Source of the DNA: Undaria pinnatifida
Lineage: Eukaryota > Sar > Phaeophyceae > Laminariales > Alariaceae
Reading direction: 5' to 3'
DNA: 64,000 nucleotides
NCBI GenBank assembly: GCA_012845835.1
Contig: JABAKD010000021.1
Span: 3,126,206-3,190,205 of the forward strand
Under the pieces are notes generated by a model, which saw only the letters and a program-made list of their open reading frames with translations, was not told the origin of the DNA and did no database searches. Shown piece by piece: positions 53,291 to 64,000 of the stretch. The first letter of the stretch is position 1. Every line of letters begins with the position of its first letter. The position numbers and the translations under genes are program-made.

Positions 53291-53469
53291 GCCCAGGCAT
53301 ACTACAGTGAAAACTAACTCCTGCAACCCAAATTGAAAATCCGGCAATTGACAACTGAGGATAGGGAGCGTCTGGTCATTGTAAACCGTTTCATCCGAAA
53401 AGTGCTATATACCACCTCTGTGCTGCAGCACGCGTCGATGTGAACGTTGCGCTGTGTTGCTGTGACCGC

Positions 53470-53644
53470 GCGGCAGGATCCATCTGGCAGTGACCAGATC
53501 GACACGAGCAAAGGAATTCAGCTCCTGGCTGCAATCGTGCCAATCAAAGCGGTCGCTCGTTCACGCCGGGATCAACGCTGTCATTATGCTGACAACAGTG
53601 TGCCTCCTCTACAGCAACCTTGTCTTCGCTGCCAAATTCGACCG
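53470..53644 (+). CDS. Exon-like stretch ending in a strong donor
   Basis: One frame reads HLAVTRSTRAKEFSSWLQSC, then HAGINAVIMLTTVCLLYSNL and VFAAKFDR, followed directly by GTGAGT. The hydrophobic run is a possible membrane segment. A different, overlapping frame (53447-53746) is longer but less protein-like and runs through the donor. No family was recognised and no partner exon was identified. Confidence 0.25.
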
Positions 53645-53825
53645 GTGAGTTTTATACGCCGTGCTACCACAAGCGTGGTGCTGTCAGGACAAAACGCATT
53701 CGACGCAGCGAGCTCCTCTACTGAGAATCAACAACATCCGTATTGATATTCTATTATTATTGAGTACATACATTGATGTCATCTTTACGCATTATCAATA
53801 TCAAGATCCTCTAACATCGTGTGGT

Positions 53826-53960
53826 CGTCGCTGTCGCTGTTGTTGTTGTTATTGTTGTTGTTGTCGCTGTTGTTGTTGATGTTGTTGTTGTCGTTGTTGT
53901 TGTTGCTGTTGCTGTTGTTGTTGTTGTTGTGGTTGTTGTTGTTGTTAATGTTGTTCTTGT
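53826..53960. repeat. (GTT)n-rich microsatellite
   Basis: GTT/TGT triplets with GCT interruptions. Runs of Asn, Thr, Leu and Val in all frames here are artefacts. It resembles the LINE (CAA)n tails, but no LINE sequence adjoins it. Confidence 0.9.
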
Positions 53961-54014
53961 TGTTGTTACTTTCCATATCGTACAATTTGTCAATCAGGAT
54001 TAAGGCTTACTAAT

Positions 54015-54273
54015 GGCGCGTGATACGATAGAGGTAGCACTTGTGCACTAACTACTTTATGAATTAGAGGGGTGGCGGGGCTCCTCAACCCACACTCGTC
54101 GAAACACTTTTCTTGATGCAGTATGAATTTTTTGTATGCCTAGGCCATATGATGGGGTTGTTCATCGGGTTGCACTTTCAGCTTTGTTTAAAAAAATGTT
54201 TGGGTAGGGTATAGAGCACCTCCTGTGGGGAGCCTTGCAAAGAAAGGAGTGAACCTCTGCCGTAGCAAGCATC
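54015..54273 (+). mobile_element. MITE family 2 copy (259 bp)
   Basis: The left end GGCGCGTGATACGATAGAGG at 54015 with the TAGCAC extension pairs with the right end ACCTCTGCCGTAGCAAGCAT then C (54253-54273). The core CCTAGGCCATATGATGGGGT with TTGTTCATCGGGTT matches that of the element at 29528. The interior differs from family 1. Flanking bases (TAAT, TACG) do not give a clear target duplication. Confidence 0.6.
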
Positions 54274-54964
54274 TACGATCATGTCAGCCAGTGCTCTGGA
54301 CTGCCGTATTTCGCCACCCCACCAAGCAACTGCACGTGAAATCCAGCCAACACGCAGTCCCATTTCACCTACCAGTTGGGGTGGGCAATAAATACTTGTG
54401 CAGTCATTACTTGGGCTACAGGTTGTCAAATGCCTCTAGCCTCGCCGAATGGCTTGTGCCGCATGTAGCATGTACATATCGTATCTCTTAACAAAAAAAA
54501 AACAATCATAGTCCTTAAACGGTAAGGATTAAGCAAGCTTCAACACACACCCTCTATAGAGCTACAGCAGGGGTCCCCTTATGACGCGGATTGAATAGTG
54601 ACGGTTGTGTCAACGAAATTGCTTGGCACAATTTTTCATTTCCCTCCTAAAACCTGTACATTCTCCAATCCGGAGCAGCGCCCGTTGCCGCTATTTTGCC
54701 GGTTTGGTCCGTTGTCACACACCGACGCTATAGAGGTGTCACTTCTGCTGTACTTCCAACAAGCATTTTTCCTTAACGGCCTTCATTGGTTTTTCTTTCA
54801 CACACTAACTTTACGGCATCCTCCTTTCGTTCAGGACTGCTGAGCGGGTTTAGTTTCCAGACATAGAGCTCCTCAGAGCGTCCTCGCGGAAGATGCCGTG
54901 TTTAACACGTTGAAACCTGGCTTCTCTTTTGGTTGTTTTGTGTTCGAAGTATCACCGTGCCAGG
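54274..54964. other. Unassigned
   Basis: No gene, RNA or clear repeat was seen. Confidence 0.35.
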
Positions 54965-55560
54965 TCCCAGCTGAGCTGAGCTCAGCTCAGCAGCGCACCG
55001 TGCGCTAGCTTAGCAGAGCAGCGCTGTGCGGTGTCGTGCGATGCCGAGCCCTGACGTGCGATGCGGCCGTGCCCTGCCGTGCGGCGCGGTGCTGTGCGGC
55101 GCTGTGCCGTGCTGCGTGCTGTCCTTACTCTATCGTACATGCCAGGTATTTTTCGACAAAGTATTATACATCGGTACCACAGCGCTAGATCAGCAGAGCA
55201 ACGCCGTGGGGTGCCTTGCCCTGCCGTGCGGTGCGGTGCTGTGCGGTTCTTTGCCGTGCTGTGCCATGCTGCGGGCTATGCTGCGCTTACCTTTTGTACA
55301 TGCCACGTCTCATTCGACGAAGTATCATACAGCAGTACCGAGGTACACCACATTTGTACGTACTGCATTGTTAAATATCAAAACATACACTCCCAGCTCC
55401 GCTCTGCTTAAGCTCAGCAGCGGGCAGCACAGCGCCGTACGGTACCCCATGCGATGTCATGCCTAGCGGTGCGGTGCTGTGCGGTGATGCGCTGCGCAGT
55501 CTTTTGAACACACGGTACCGGGCATCATGCGAAGCACCAGGTACCGGGTACCGGTAATAC
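54965..55560. repeat. Tandem repeat of about 185 bp with GTGCGGTGCTGT subrepeats
   Basis: Two units (about 55010-55185 and 55186-55350) share TAG...CAGCAGAGCAACGCC, a CCCTGCCGTGCGGTGC block, a run of GCTGTGC-type words and TACATGCCA...TTCGACAAAGTAT. A third partial unit follows to 55560. At 54968-54989 lies a perfect palindrome of 22 bp centred on GAGCTC (arm GCTGAGCTGAG). ORFs over 100 codons here result from the repeat. Confidence 0.75.
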
Positions 55561-56189
55561 GTGTGTACTCGTCTTAGTACTTTCTTCAGTGATTGTCCTC
55601 CATCTCGGTCCTCTTCGTGCCCCCCCCCCCCCGGAAAATACACCCGTACTGCGGACCAGGACGTGGCATCGCCAACAAGCACACAGCACAGCACAGGGCC
55701 ATCCGCTCTGCACAAATAGCTTTTGACATTGTCAAATCTCTAGTTGCACCTAATCATGGGCCTCTTTTTGTCCCCTTTCACTTTCAGATGAAGGTTTTCT
55801 CGCACAAGCGTAACGGACGGCGTTAGCCGCCCGCGTTGCGAAGCCCTTGTATATACATCATTATTTTGGAGCACACCGGGAAATCGTCGGCTGTTTTGGC
55901 AGATATTTGGAGGCGATTTTGTCATCGTCTCCCTCGAACATCAAACACATTAATGACTTGAATTTGTAGAGATTTCACGCCACCACACGCCCATGCTTCA
56001 ATCGCATTTCTCCCTTTCGTTTTCAATGGCGGTGACATTGCATGACCACATCACCTCACCCGTAGTATTTGGCAATATGTATCTCTTTGTTAAAATTAGC
56101 TATGTAAGAAAAAAATGGTAACTACATGATCGTACCTATCGATTGAAATATTTCACCTTGCTATCCATGAACAATAAAAAGCTAGGAAG
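55561..56189. other. Unassigned
   Basis: No gene was recognised; a C run at 55620-55632 is low complexity. Confidence 0.35.
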
Positions 56190-57590
56190 CTTTCAACACG
56201 TTGTTTACTACACCTAAAACCTGGGTTGCATACTACATGCAACAACCAATCTTCTACAATAACAAAAATAACCAGGCGGGTGATATAAAGGGGTGTATTT
56301 TTGCTACAACCTTCAGATTTGTTCCCTTTAAGGGTTTTTAGTTTCCGCGCACATGTTGAAATGCCCCCCCCTCGATCCCTCTTGTTCAAACGCCCTACCT
56401 AAAACCAAAATCTACCAGAGTAGTAAACACTACCAGTCAGCTGATATTATCTCATTATCCTTCTAGCCATCCATACCGTAGTTCCCCCCCCCCCCCCCCC
56501 CCCTCCACCCCCCCCCTTTTGTTCCCCGCCCAGTTCGTTCAAACGCCCCAAATACAACCGTAATCGGCCAGAGTAATAAACACTTCTACGCAATTGATAT
56601 CACGTCATCATCTTTCTAGCCATCTATGACGTAGTTTTCATGCATCCCCCGTTCTCCTCTCCATCGCCCCCTCCTTCCCCACACCCCGCACAATCGCCTA
56701 GACCCAGCACCGCGTGTATAGCAAGCGCCTACATACATGATTAATGCGCGCGATCGGAGTATCACACACAATGTTGCCAAGATGAGTTTCGACCAAATTC
56801 TTGATTTCATTGCTCGAGTATTTTCATATTATATGTGACCTAAACCTCTTGAAAACCCTCCCCCCCCCCCCCCCCCCTCCCTTTCATTTTCCACGTTCTC
56901 TCTCGCTCAAATGCCCCACCAAATTTCGAAATCCGCCAGAGTAAAAAACACTTCCACGCCCTGGATAACACCTCATTATCGTTTACGGCCGTCCATGCCG
57001 CTGCTGCAATACCCCCCCCTCCCCGCCCCCAACGCCCCGTCCTTCCCCACCACCCGCATCAACGCCTAGACCTAGCACCACGCGTAAAGCAAACCCCTAC
57101 ATCGATGCGACTTAAAGACCTCCCCCCACCCTCCCCCCACCCCGCCACATTTCTCCCCCCCTCCTCCCACAAGAAGATTTTATAGTTTCCACGCACGAAT
57201 TGAGCTGCCCCACCAGTCCCCTTCCCCCCCTCCCCCCCTGCCGCCCCCCCCTTTTGATCTAACTCAGGCCCCCACGTCCTTAATAGCTCCGCCCTCCCCT
57301 CACCGGTTATTCGACTTACAGGGTTCAGTTGGTAAACGGATGCATTTCCTTCCACAGCTGTCAGCTTTTGTCCCGCTCAGAAACGGGTTTTATGGTTTCC
57401 GCGCACAGACTGCCTAACATCACCCTGTTGCCCCTGATAGCTACACTGAAGTTGCAAGAGGAGTCGCCGACCTATATCCTTAATGAGGACACACAACCCG
57501 TAATACGCGCGATCGGAGTATCACATACAGCTTGCAAAGAAGAGTTTCGACAGAATATTCGATCTCACAGCTGGAGTGTATTTTAATTTA
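56190..57590. repeat. C-tract-rich dispersed repeat, copy 3 with extra partial units
   Basis: The main unit 56750-57590 has the landmarks of the copies at 21 and 49 kb (TATTATATGTGACCTAAACC at 56826-56845, AATTTCGAAATCCGCCAGAG, CACGCGTAAAGCAAACCCCT, CACCCTGTTGCCCCTGATAG, CACAGCTGGAGTGTA). In front of it, 56340-56720 carries two shortened repeats of the middle part (AAATCTACCAGAGTAGTAAA and TAATCGGCCAGAGTAATAAA, each followed by a ...CAATTGATAT-like string). This supports tandem growth within the family. Confidence 0.7.
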
Positions 57591-59017
57591 TATCATTTTT
57601 AATATATCGTCCACTTCGGCGTGGGAAACTAATATATTGGTTTTCTTCGTTTTTTCCCCCCGTGGGGCCCCAATGGTTAAATTTCGTGGAGGTCACTCTT
57701 CAGCCGGCACGCCTGCTCATTAGTTGGTTGGCTAGACCGTCAATGCCTCTGGTCCACCAACGTGCCAATAAGCTCGTTGGGCGTGTACTCTTAATCGTTG
57801 CTCATGTATGTGATGCACGTATATTATGCGAGTCTGCGCAGCACGCGTTGCTGATTTCAACTACGTACTCAGCAGTGAATGGTTCTTTCTACGCGCGATG
57901 TGCTCACGTTTAACCCGCAGAGTTTGCCGTTGTCACAAACCTATACTGTTGTATGCATGTGATGCAGATCAACATGCACCGACTGGCTGACGACGTGCGT
58001 GCTGGCGTTGGTGATAGAAGCTACCCTTCAGCAGCCGGTGGTTTTGCTGATGACAGGAGTGCTCGGTGATTTTGTGGAAGAGGGGGCCGCCTTTATCCTC
58101 GAGCTTCTGGATTCGTAGTCGGGAGACCCTTGCCAACATCCTGCGTACATCAGCCTGCCATCGGTACCGAGTATTTGCCTGTGGCAAAAACGTCATCCTT
58201 TCTGTCGGCAGCTCGAAAAACGTTACCTGGTATATCCTTTCTAGAACTGCACGGCGAACTTGTAGGCAGAATACTATGCATTTACCGTTGTAGTGTGCAA
58301 CAATGTTTTTAGTTTAAAACAAAAGCCGTGGGTGTGACGTATTTTTCTTCGTACTCATTTTTTTTGTACCATGTGTTCTAGAGTAGGGCGGTTCTACTCC
58401 TCCCCAAGGACACTATATTTGAGGAACTACGTTGGGATTTTGCCTGGGTTTCGGCGATACACTAATATATGGTAGTTACGCTAGGATACGAGAAGCTATT
58501 GTGCTTGAAAGCATAATCAGGGTCGGCACGGCATTTTGTATTCCATGTGAAGCACGGGAGTTGCCCCTCCAACTACTGAGCTAGACCTGTATTCCTCGAG
58601 GTACTGTAAGTAAGTGCCTTTATAAAACAAAGGAATTATACGCAGACCATCCTAAGAAACACTTGATTCAAAGGGGCTTGACGTCACAGATGGCCTGCCC
58701 GCAACACATAGCCACAGCAAAGATCAAACGCTGCGAAACCGAGCCCCAGCCTCTACTTGGCGTGTGAGTGGAGTACCACGCTAAACTCGTTCGCCGTCGG
58801 CAGGCAGGCAGGGTACCATTGCTGTTTTGGGGGATGATCTTTGGGCTTGTGGCTTACCGAGTGTCCGAGGGTAGAGAGGGACACCGTGCCATTTTTTGGA
58901 GCGATACTTCAACAACGTTCGGGAGACCTGCGGCCCTATAGAGACAAGTAACTACTGTAGTTACGCCATATGCCGTCTATAGTTAGTGTACTCGTGCAAC
59001 ACATCGGTATCGCATGG
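57591..59017. other. Unassigned; weak coding-like frames
   Basis: A plus frame 57662-57913 (LNFVEVTLQPARLLISWLAR, LVHQRANKLVGRVLLIVAHV) has a protein-like look but no domain or splice support. Around 57969-58293 both strands are open and neither is convincing. Nothing further was seen. Confidence 0.3.
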
Positions 59018-59105
59018 CCTGATAGTTGTCAGGACTACTGTATTTGACGCAACACCGGCCCGTTGATAGTTGTCAGGGCTACCGCACTTGACGCAACAAA
59101 CCACT
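59018..59105. repeat. 44-bp tandem duplication
   Basis: GATAGTTGTCAGGACTACTG with TATTTGACGCAAC is followed by GATAGTTGTCAGGGCTACCG with CACTTGACGCAAC, two units with a few differences. Confidence 0.75.
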
Positions 59106-59360
59106 CAAGGTGAATAGTATTGCGCGTTTTGCCTTTCTTATCACCCAGGGTGGTATCTAAGGTAGCCCCGGTGGTAAGGGACATGTGTAATTCGAGCTTT
59201 GCTTAAATATCACCGGTGGGTGGTTTCTTGCGTGGGGTGAGGTCGATGGGGTGATAGCAGTACGAGGTGCAATACTTTGCACGTGTGGTAGACCCTCCGA
59301 TGCAGCATATTGGAGCGTGCGAACATGGGCGGTGACACCACACTTCGACATGAGCAGCAT

Positions 59361-59639
59361 GGTTTTGACGCTTTCTGGCAAGGGCCAGGGGGGGTGATAA
59401 GGGTGATGACATCGCGTAGAAAACTATTTGCAGATCACTTGACTGAATAGAGTTCGGCCGGGTGACGACAATGGGCGGACGATAGCAAGACGGGTACTGG
59501 TAGCAGTACCTGCATTGACTGCATGTATATGAACCGATCGGACAAGCCTTGGCCTGGTAAGGGTCGGGGTTATGATGGTCGTTTCTTTGGTCCAGATGGG
59601 TGTAGCACAGCTTCATTGTACCCGACACAAAACAATTGC
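59361..59639 (+). pseudogene. Coding-like frame with stops, upstream part
   Basis: In one frame: GFDAFWQGPGGVIRVMTSRR, KLFADHLTE, stop, SSAG, stop, WADDSKTGTGSSTCIDCMYM, NRSDKPWPGKGRGYDGRFFG, PDGCSTASLYPTQNN, stop. The text is protein-like between stops, which suggests a decayed gene running towards the block at 59880 (same frame). An antisense frame of 141 codons (59203-59628) competes with it and cannot be excluded. Confidence 0.25.
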
Positions 59640-59879
59640 TGATTATGTTCCGGTCTCATACTTCAAATGATCCGAACATGCATAAAAATACCACCCCTGT
59701 GAATTTAGGCATAGATTCACGGCTCCTAAGGACGATAAACTACACAAGCGACTTGACTGCGGCATGCTTGGTCGGACCAAGGCCAAAAATGGTCACCATA
59801 CTCGACCTACGTTTGCTCAACACTAAGCTGGCCTACCGAGTAGATCACCCCCCGCACGAAGAGCAAAAACAGACTGTAG

Positions 59880-60440
59880 CAGTTTTTATACGCAGACGCC
59901 GCGGCTACTTTCATCTCGGATGGCTTCCACACGTACGCGCAGCTCGCGGACGCCGGTTCGCCCATCGTAGATGCCCAGGAAGAGGCCACAATACGGTTGT
60001 TTGCCGAACCAAATTCGACGAGCCGAGTGCTTTGTCATGGACAAGACAACAACTCCTCTCCGGACAAGCCCGAAGGCACCAGTAGACCTCACCACGGTTC
60101 CGACAAAATCAAGTGGTTGGTCAACTACTGTTTTGCGGGATGTTTCGTTGGCCACCTATCAATACCGATATTTCGGGATGTTTCATTCGTCAACGTTAAC
60201 ATACACGCAAATTTCACATCAAATCCCGCCGGCAACACAAACATGCCGAACAAAGTATACGGAGCAATGCGTTCGGGGACCGAACCCGCGATTGGTGCCA
60301 AGGGGACCGATGCATTAGGGGGCCCAATCGAGTACTTTAGCTAGGGAAACGGTGCATTAGGAGCCTGCATCGAATATTTTAGAGAGATTACCGGTATGCT
60401 ACGGGGTCGAAACTGGACATGGGCTACGAAACGGGCTTAG
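59880..60440 (+). pseudogene. Decayed coding region, downstream part
   Basis: From 59880 the frame reads FLYADAAATFISDGFHTYAQ, LADAGSPIVDAQEEATIRLF, AEPNSTSRVLC, then KIKWLVNYCFAGCFVGHLSI and KVYGAMRSGTEP, up to ALGGPIEYFS and TAG (60342-60344). The same frame continues as GNGALGACIEYFREITGML and TKRA to TAG 60438-60440, where ALGGPIEYF and ALGACIEYF form a small internal repeat. The frame is closed at 59877-59879 by TAG, so an upstream exon or a frameshift is needed. I know no family with these motifs. Confidence 0.35.
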
Positions 60441-60441
60441 C

Positions 60442-60780
60442 GTGGACCCGTTCGAAGACCACCGGTGAAACACTATCCTTCCCGCGAAGATTGTCCTTTT
60501 CGTTGCGGGCTGTCATAATCGTACTTTGGCATTCATTATCCATGTGGCGTTCGTTCATACTTCGTGGATAGTTTATATCCCCAGAGCGTTCTACTTGTTT
60601 TGAAATATCGCTAACGATTACTTCGTAGTTCAGAACTCTACGGTGGCAAACGCATCTTCAGATTATGGAATTGGCAATCTATTCGTCGATGAGGCTGAAA
60701 AGAAGGCCAAGTAAGGTCAAGTCGCCACCGTTGGAAACCAGATCGATTGGGGAGTACTATTTCGTATTCAGTAAATTCGC
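60442..60780 (+). pseudogene. Coding-like text in the next frame
   Basis: After the preceding block the neighbouring frame reads NTILPAKIVLFVAGCHNRTL, AFIIHVAFVHTSWIVYIPRA, FYLF, TGA (60601-60603), NIANDYFVVQNSTVANASSD, YGIGNLFVDEAEKKAK, TAA (60712-60714), GQVATVGNQIDWGVLFRIQ, stop. It may be a decayed extension of the same gene. The call rests on amino-acid composition only. Confidence 0.2.
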
Positions 60781-61139
60781 TCGATGTAGGCAAAGTGTTA
60801 CACAGCCATTACTTGCTCTGAATGCCCCGGGAAATATTTCCGGATTGGCAAAAAGTAATATTAATTCACCGAATTAGTGCGGAACGAGTAGTTTCTTAAT
60901 TACACCCCGTGAAATATTTTACCGTTCGTGTGTATGCTCTAGCTAACGAACGCAGATCTTTCCAGAACCAGACTGATTACAAGTTGTATTGTGGATGTAT
61001 TCGCGAGATGTGTCAACTTCGCATTGGCCAAAGCTGAAGCCATCCCAGGAAGCACCCCTTGCCCACTTTGAATCCTCTCTTCAACGCATCGAGGAATTTT
61101 CCAATGAAACAAATGCGTGTCTATTCCGACCTAATTTTA
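60781..61139. other. Unassigned
   Basis: No convincing coding or repeat signal. Confidence 0.35.
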
Positions 61140-64000
61140 GTACATTTTGACCAACGACTTCGTACCAATTAAGAGAGGCACGGTTCAATGTCAAAAACGT
61201 ATCCACTACCGGATAACCTTCGCCGACTTCGTACCGATCGCGATGACGCCAACCCTAACCTGGCACCCTCTGAATAAAAGCCCTAGAAAAACTAAGGGGG
61301 CGACTTCGCGTCATAAATCGTATCTCGTGCTATCCATTTTTTTCGACCTCGAAATCTTCGTACCGATGGTTGGGTATGCCTCTTCGGAAAAAACAAATCG
61401 GAAGGAGGGGTGGATCGCTCCATAAATTTCCCGCATGTCTATTCCACAGCCTAATATACAGTTGTGATGGATATTTGCTTACCACTGCCGGTTTCATACC
61501 AACACATTTGCCAGTTGTGCTAGTCTCATAGCCTCATAAACCGCGTTCGTACTGACCAAACTGGCGCCATCTCTTTAAATACCTCAACCATGGTAGAGCT
61601 GTCCTTTCACGCATAAAGTACGGTCGATAAATCAAGATAAGGCCTACGCCAGCGTTGTTACGGTGATGTTGCCGCTACATCTAATTTGATGCAAACTGGA
61701 AACACACCCTCAGCTGATACCACCTGTGCTTAAAATATATTATCCGACTATATACCCTCCTCGAAACGCAGAGGATGTTTCTTCGATTTAAAGGCCCGCG
61801 AGCCTTTCCCTGTCTGGTTCAGCACATGTTGACCCCCCAAAAGACTTCATACCGGCCGAGCTTCCGTTAGAGCAACCTTCCGGATCGGGTTCGTACCAAT
61901 CAAACTGCCACAATATCTTGGGAACACTCGACCTATTTTGGGACGATTCTTTTACACGCAAAAATTTAGTTCGATGAAGAAAACCCCTGGTCAATTTGAC
62001 AACCAAATCTACCGTACGTAGTACATGCCTTTCTCCGCCGACTTTGTACTAATACAATTGCCACTAGCTCTACGAGCTGGGCCAGCCATAGAACGACTCA
62101 GCGCATAAAGCATCCTAGAGTCGGAGATAGTCAAACACTACGAGTTAGGACTTGAAATTTGGAAGCACTGACCGTGGCTTAACAATGCATGTGCAGGTTA
62201 AAACAGTTTGAGAATCCGACTCAAACTCGCAGAGAAATTCAAGAAAACTCAAAATTGCCATTTTTCTCAACATTTTTGGTCTACAAATGTGTATTCACGG
62301 CTCCGAAATCGTCTTTCCCGATCTACGTGAAAATTGGTGTAGATGATCCTGGGGACACAAGTAGACGATAGATATCAGTTGCACTGCCCAATAATTCCTG
62401 ATCCATCACGAGATATGACCAAAAAATGGTTTCTATACATTAAAGAAGTAGTGATAAGAACAAGTGGTATTACTGCGATGCTCCGCTCAATTTTGCGAGT
62501 TTCGATCTGAAATTTTATCCTCATATTTGAACCGCCTGTGCAAACAAACGCGAGACTCGCTTTTTCTTCTTTTTTTCAGAAAAGTTATGGTGCTTTTGCA
62601 TTTTTTCGGGTCGTTGTATCGATCATATCTCTCGAACAAAAAAAAAGAAAAAAAGCGAAAGTCTCACGTCTGTTGCCTGGTGAATGATAAACACCGTGTC
62701 AAAACCTCACATTCGAACATGTAAAATTGAGCGGGGCATCGCCAATTTGACTCGAAATCAGCATATTGGCTGGCCCAGCTCGTAGTATTTCAGTGGCATA
62801 CACGAAGTTCGTACTGATCAAATTTACCCTATATCTCGAACTACCTCAACAAAGTTAAAGTTGTCCTTTCACGCGTAAGGCACGGTCGACAAACCGGCCC
62901 GTTGATATGGTATCTTTCGCGACCAAATCGAGCTGGGGCCTCCGCCAGCTTTTCATGGGTGACGTTGACGCTACCGGTAGGGTGGGGGGTACAGAAACCT
63001 AAGCCTCGTTGTAGACACCAGTGTTGAAAAAACCTCATCTCATTTGAAAGCCTCCTTGAACCCCAGAGGAGTATTATCCGAAGTATTCGCCCGCGGGCCT
63101 TTTCCGGTTTGGTTTAGAACATTTTGACTTAATAACACGTCTTCGTGCCGGCCAAGCACCCGCTACTATTAATAATACCTTCTTAACAGACCTACGTACA
63201 AATGAAATTGCCTCCATCTCTTGGGAGCACTCGACCTATTTAAGAACGATTAATATCCCACACAACATATGTGTTCAATGGACAGGACTAAGGGCCAATT
63301 TAACCAAATCTACAGCAGTAGTACATTTTTACCTCCGCCGACTTCGTACCAACACAACTGCACAAACGTTAGCCTCAGTCATATATTCTAACTTCGTGTT
63401 ACCAAACGGGCGCTATCTCTTTAAATACCTCAACCAAGCTAGAGCTGGCCTTTCACGCATAAAGTACGGTCGACCCGACGAAACACTGGTATGGTGTCTA
63501 CCGTGAATAAATCGGCCTACGGCATCCGCCAGCTTTGTATCGGTGATGTCGCCGCTACATCTAGGATGAAGCAAATAGAAAACAAACCCTTAGCTGAGAC
63601 TAGTGGCTGAACTACCTCAAACATATTGAGAAGGCAGATGGTTAGTGTCTTTTTTTCAAAGGACAAGGAGCATTTTCCGGTCTGGTCCAGTACATTTTGC
63701 CCCCCAACGACTTCGTACCTGTCAGGCAGCTGCTATAATTCCGAACCGACGTCGTCCGGATAAACCATGTCACCATCTCCTAAAAACACTCAATCAATCT
63801 TGCAACGATCCTTCACACGCAAAATATGGGTTCGATGAAGACGACCCCTTGTCAATATAACACCCAAATCTGCAGTAAGTAGTAACTATCTTCCTCCACC
63901 GACTTCCTACCAATCCAGTTGCCACGAACGCTAGTCTGATTGCGTCATGCACCATATTCGTACCAATCAAACTGGCGCTATATCCCGTAAAAGATATCAA
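61140..64000. repeat. Diverged satellite, unit about 560-585 bp, runs off the window
   Basis: Anchor strings recur in order. CCTTTCACGC(A)TAAAGTAC at about 61603, 62865 and 63449. GCCGCTACATCTA at 61671 and 63552 with an eroded match near 62968. CACGCAAAA...GTTCGATGAAGA at 61954 and 63813. CGACTTCGTACCAA and variants appear many times. Intervals of 584 and about 563 bp give the unit length. A stretch at about 62110-62750 interrupts the array. Units have diverged strongly, so this is an old array. No genes are seen within it. Confidence 0.65.

Noticed and set aside
53785..54013. Poly-Asn, poly-Thr, poly-Leu and poly-Val ORFs
   Set aside because: All frames of a GTT microsatellite.
59203..59628. 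141-codon minus-strand ORF with several Cys
   Set aside because: Antisense to a frame with protein-like text. The cysteines have no recognisable spacing; I kept the plus-strand reading at low confidence.
1..64000. CRISPR array, bacterial operons or rRNA genes
   Set aside because: No regularly spaced identical repeats with unique spacers, no Shine-Dalgarno-linked gene series and no rRNA-like stretch were seen; the content is eukaryotic transposons and satellites.

Overview
This window is eukaryotic and made almost entirely of repeats. It has LTR and non-LTR retrotransposon remains, short elements with tRNA-type internal promoter boxes, small terminal-inverted-repeat elements, satellites, TTAGGG-type interstitial telomeric arrays and many microsatellites. 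No intact host gene of a recognised family could be found. A few short open stretches end in good GT splice donors, which suggests a spliced genome. An alga or other protist would fit the mix of Copia, EEP/RT-type LINE, MITEs and TTAGGG repeats, but the sequence does not settle the lineage.

Layout. 0-10 kb: an exon-like piece at the left edge, two 250-bp MITEs of one family, an exon-like piece near 3.7 kb with decayed echoes, a scrap of Copia gag, and a 1.3-kb AT-rich Copia-associated repeat on the minus strand. 10-17 kb: a nearly full-length dead LINE (minus strand) ending in a (CAA)n tail, a nested palindrome of tRNA-like sequence, then a 5'-truncated second LINE copy. 17.1-20.55 kb: a 3.4-kb giant palindrome whose two arms carry decayed copies of the same unrecognised gene, flanked by an 11-bp near-perfect direct repeat. 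20.6-22.3 kb: two SINEs (minus) and a C-tract-rich dispersed repeat. 24.7-27.3 kb: a 12-bp-motif satellite with seven TTAGGG-type blocks. 27.4-32.9 kb: dispersed repeats, four diverged tandem exon-like modules, a (CCAAC)n block and a third SINE with an A tail.

33.0-39.7 kb: a decayed Copia (gag, protease, integrase, reverse transcriptase, RNase H in that order) with stops, frameshifts and lost catalytic residues, followed by an LTR-like repeat and then a second copy of its own 5' internal region. 40-46 kb: microsatellites and a foldback-like element with long inverted arms built partly of about 280-bp tandem units. 46-58 kb: two more copies of the C-tract repeat, a broken membrane-protein gene with an IQ-like motif interrupted by a third complete MITE, and assorted tandem repeats. 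59-64 kb: a decayed coding patch and a diverged satellite of about 570 bp running off the right edge.

The elements appear to have used one another as targets. The giant palindrome sits next to the 5' end of LINE copy 2, a MITE sits in the decayed IQ-motif gene, and the Copia LTR is shared with a second Copia start. The strongest candidates for something new are the giant palindrome (17110-20554), the foldback element (42109-45780), the MITE family with apparent 4-bp target duplications, and the telomere-repeat-bearing satellite. All homology statements come from reading and comparing the sequence by eye.
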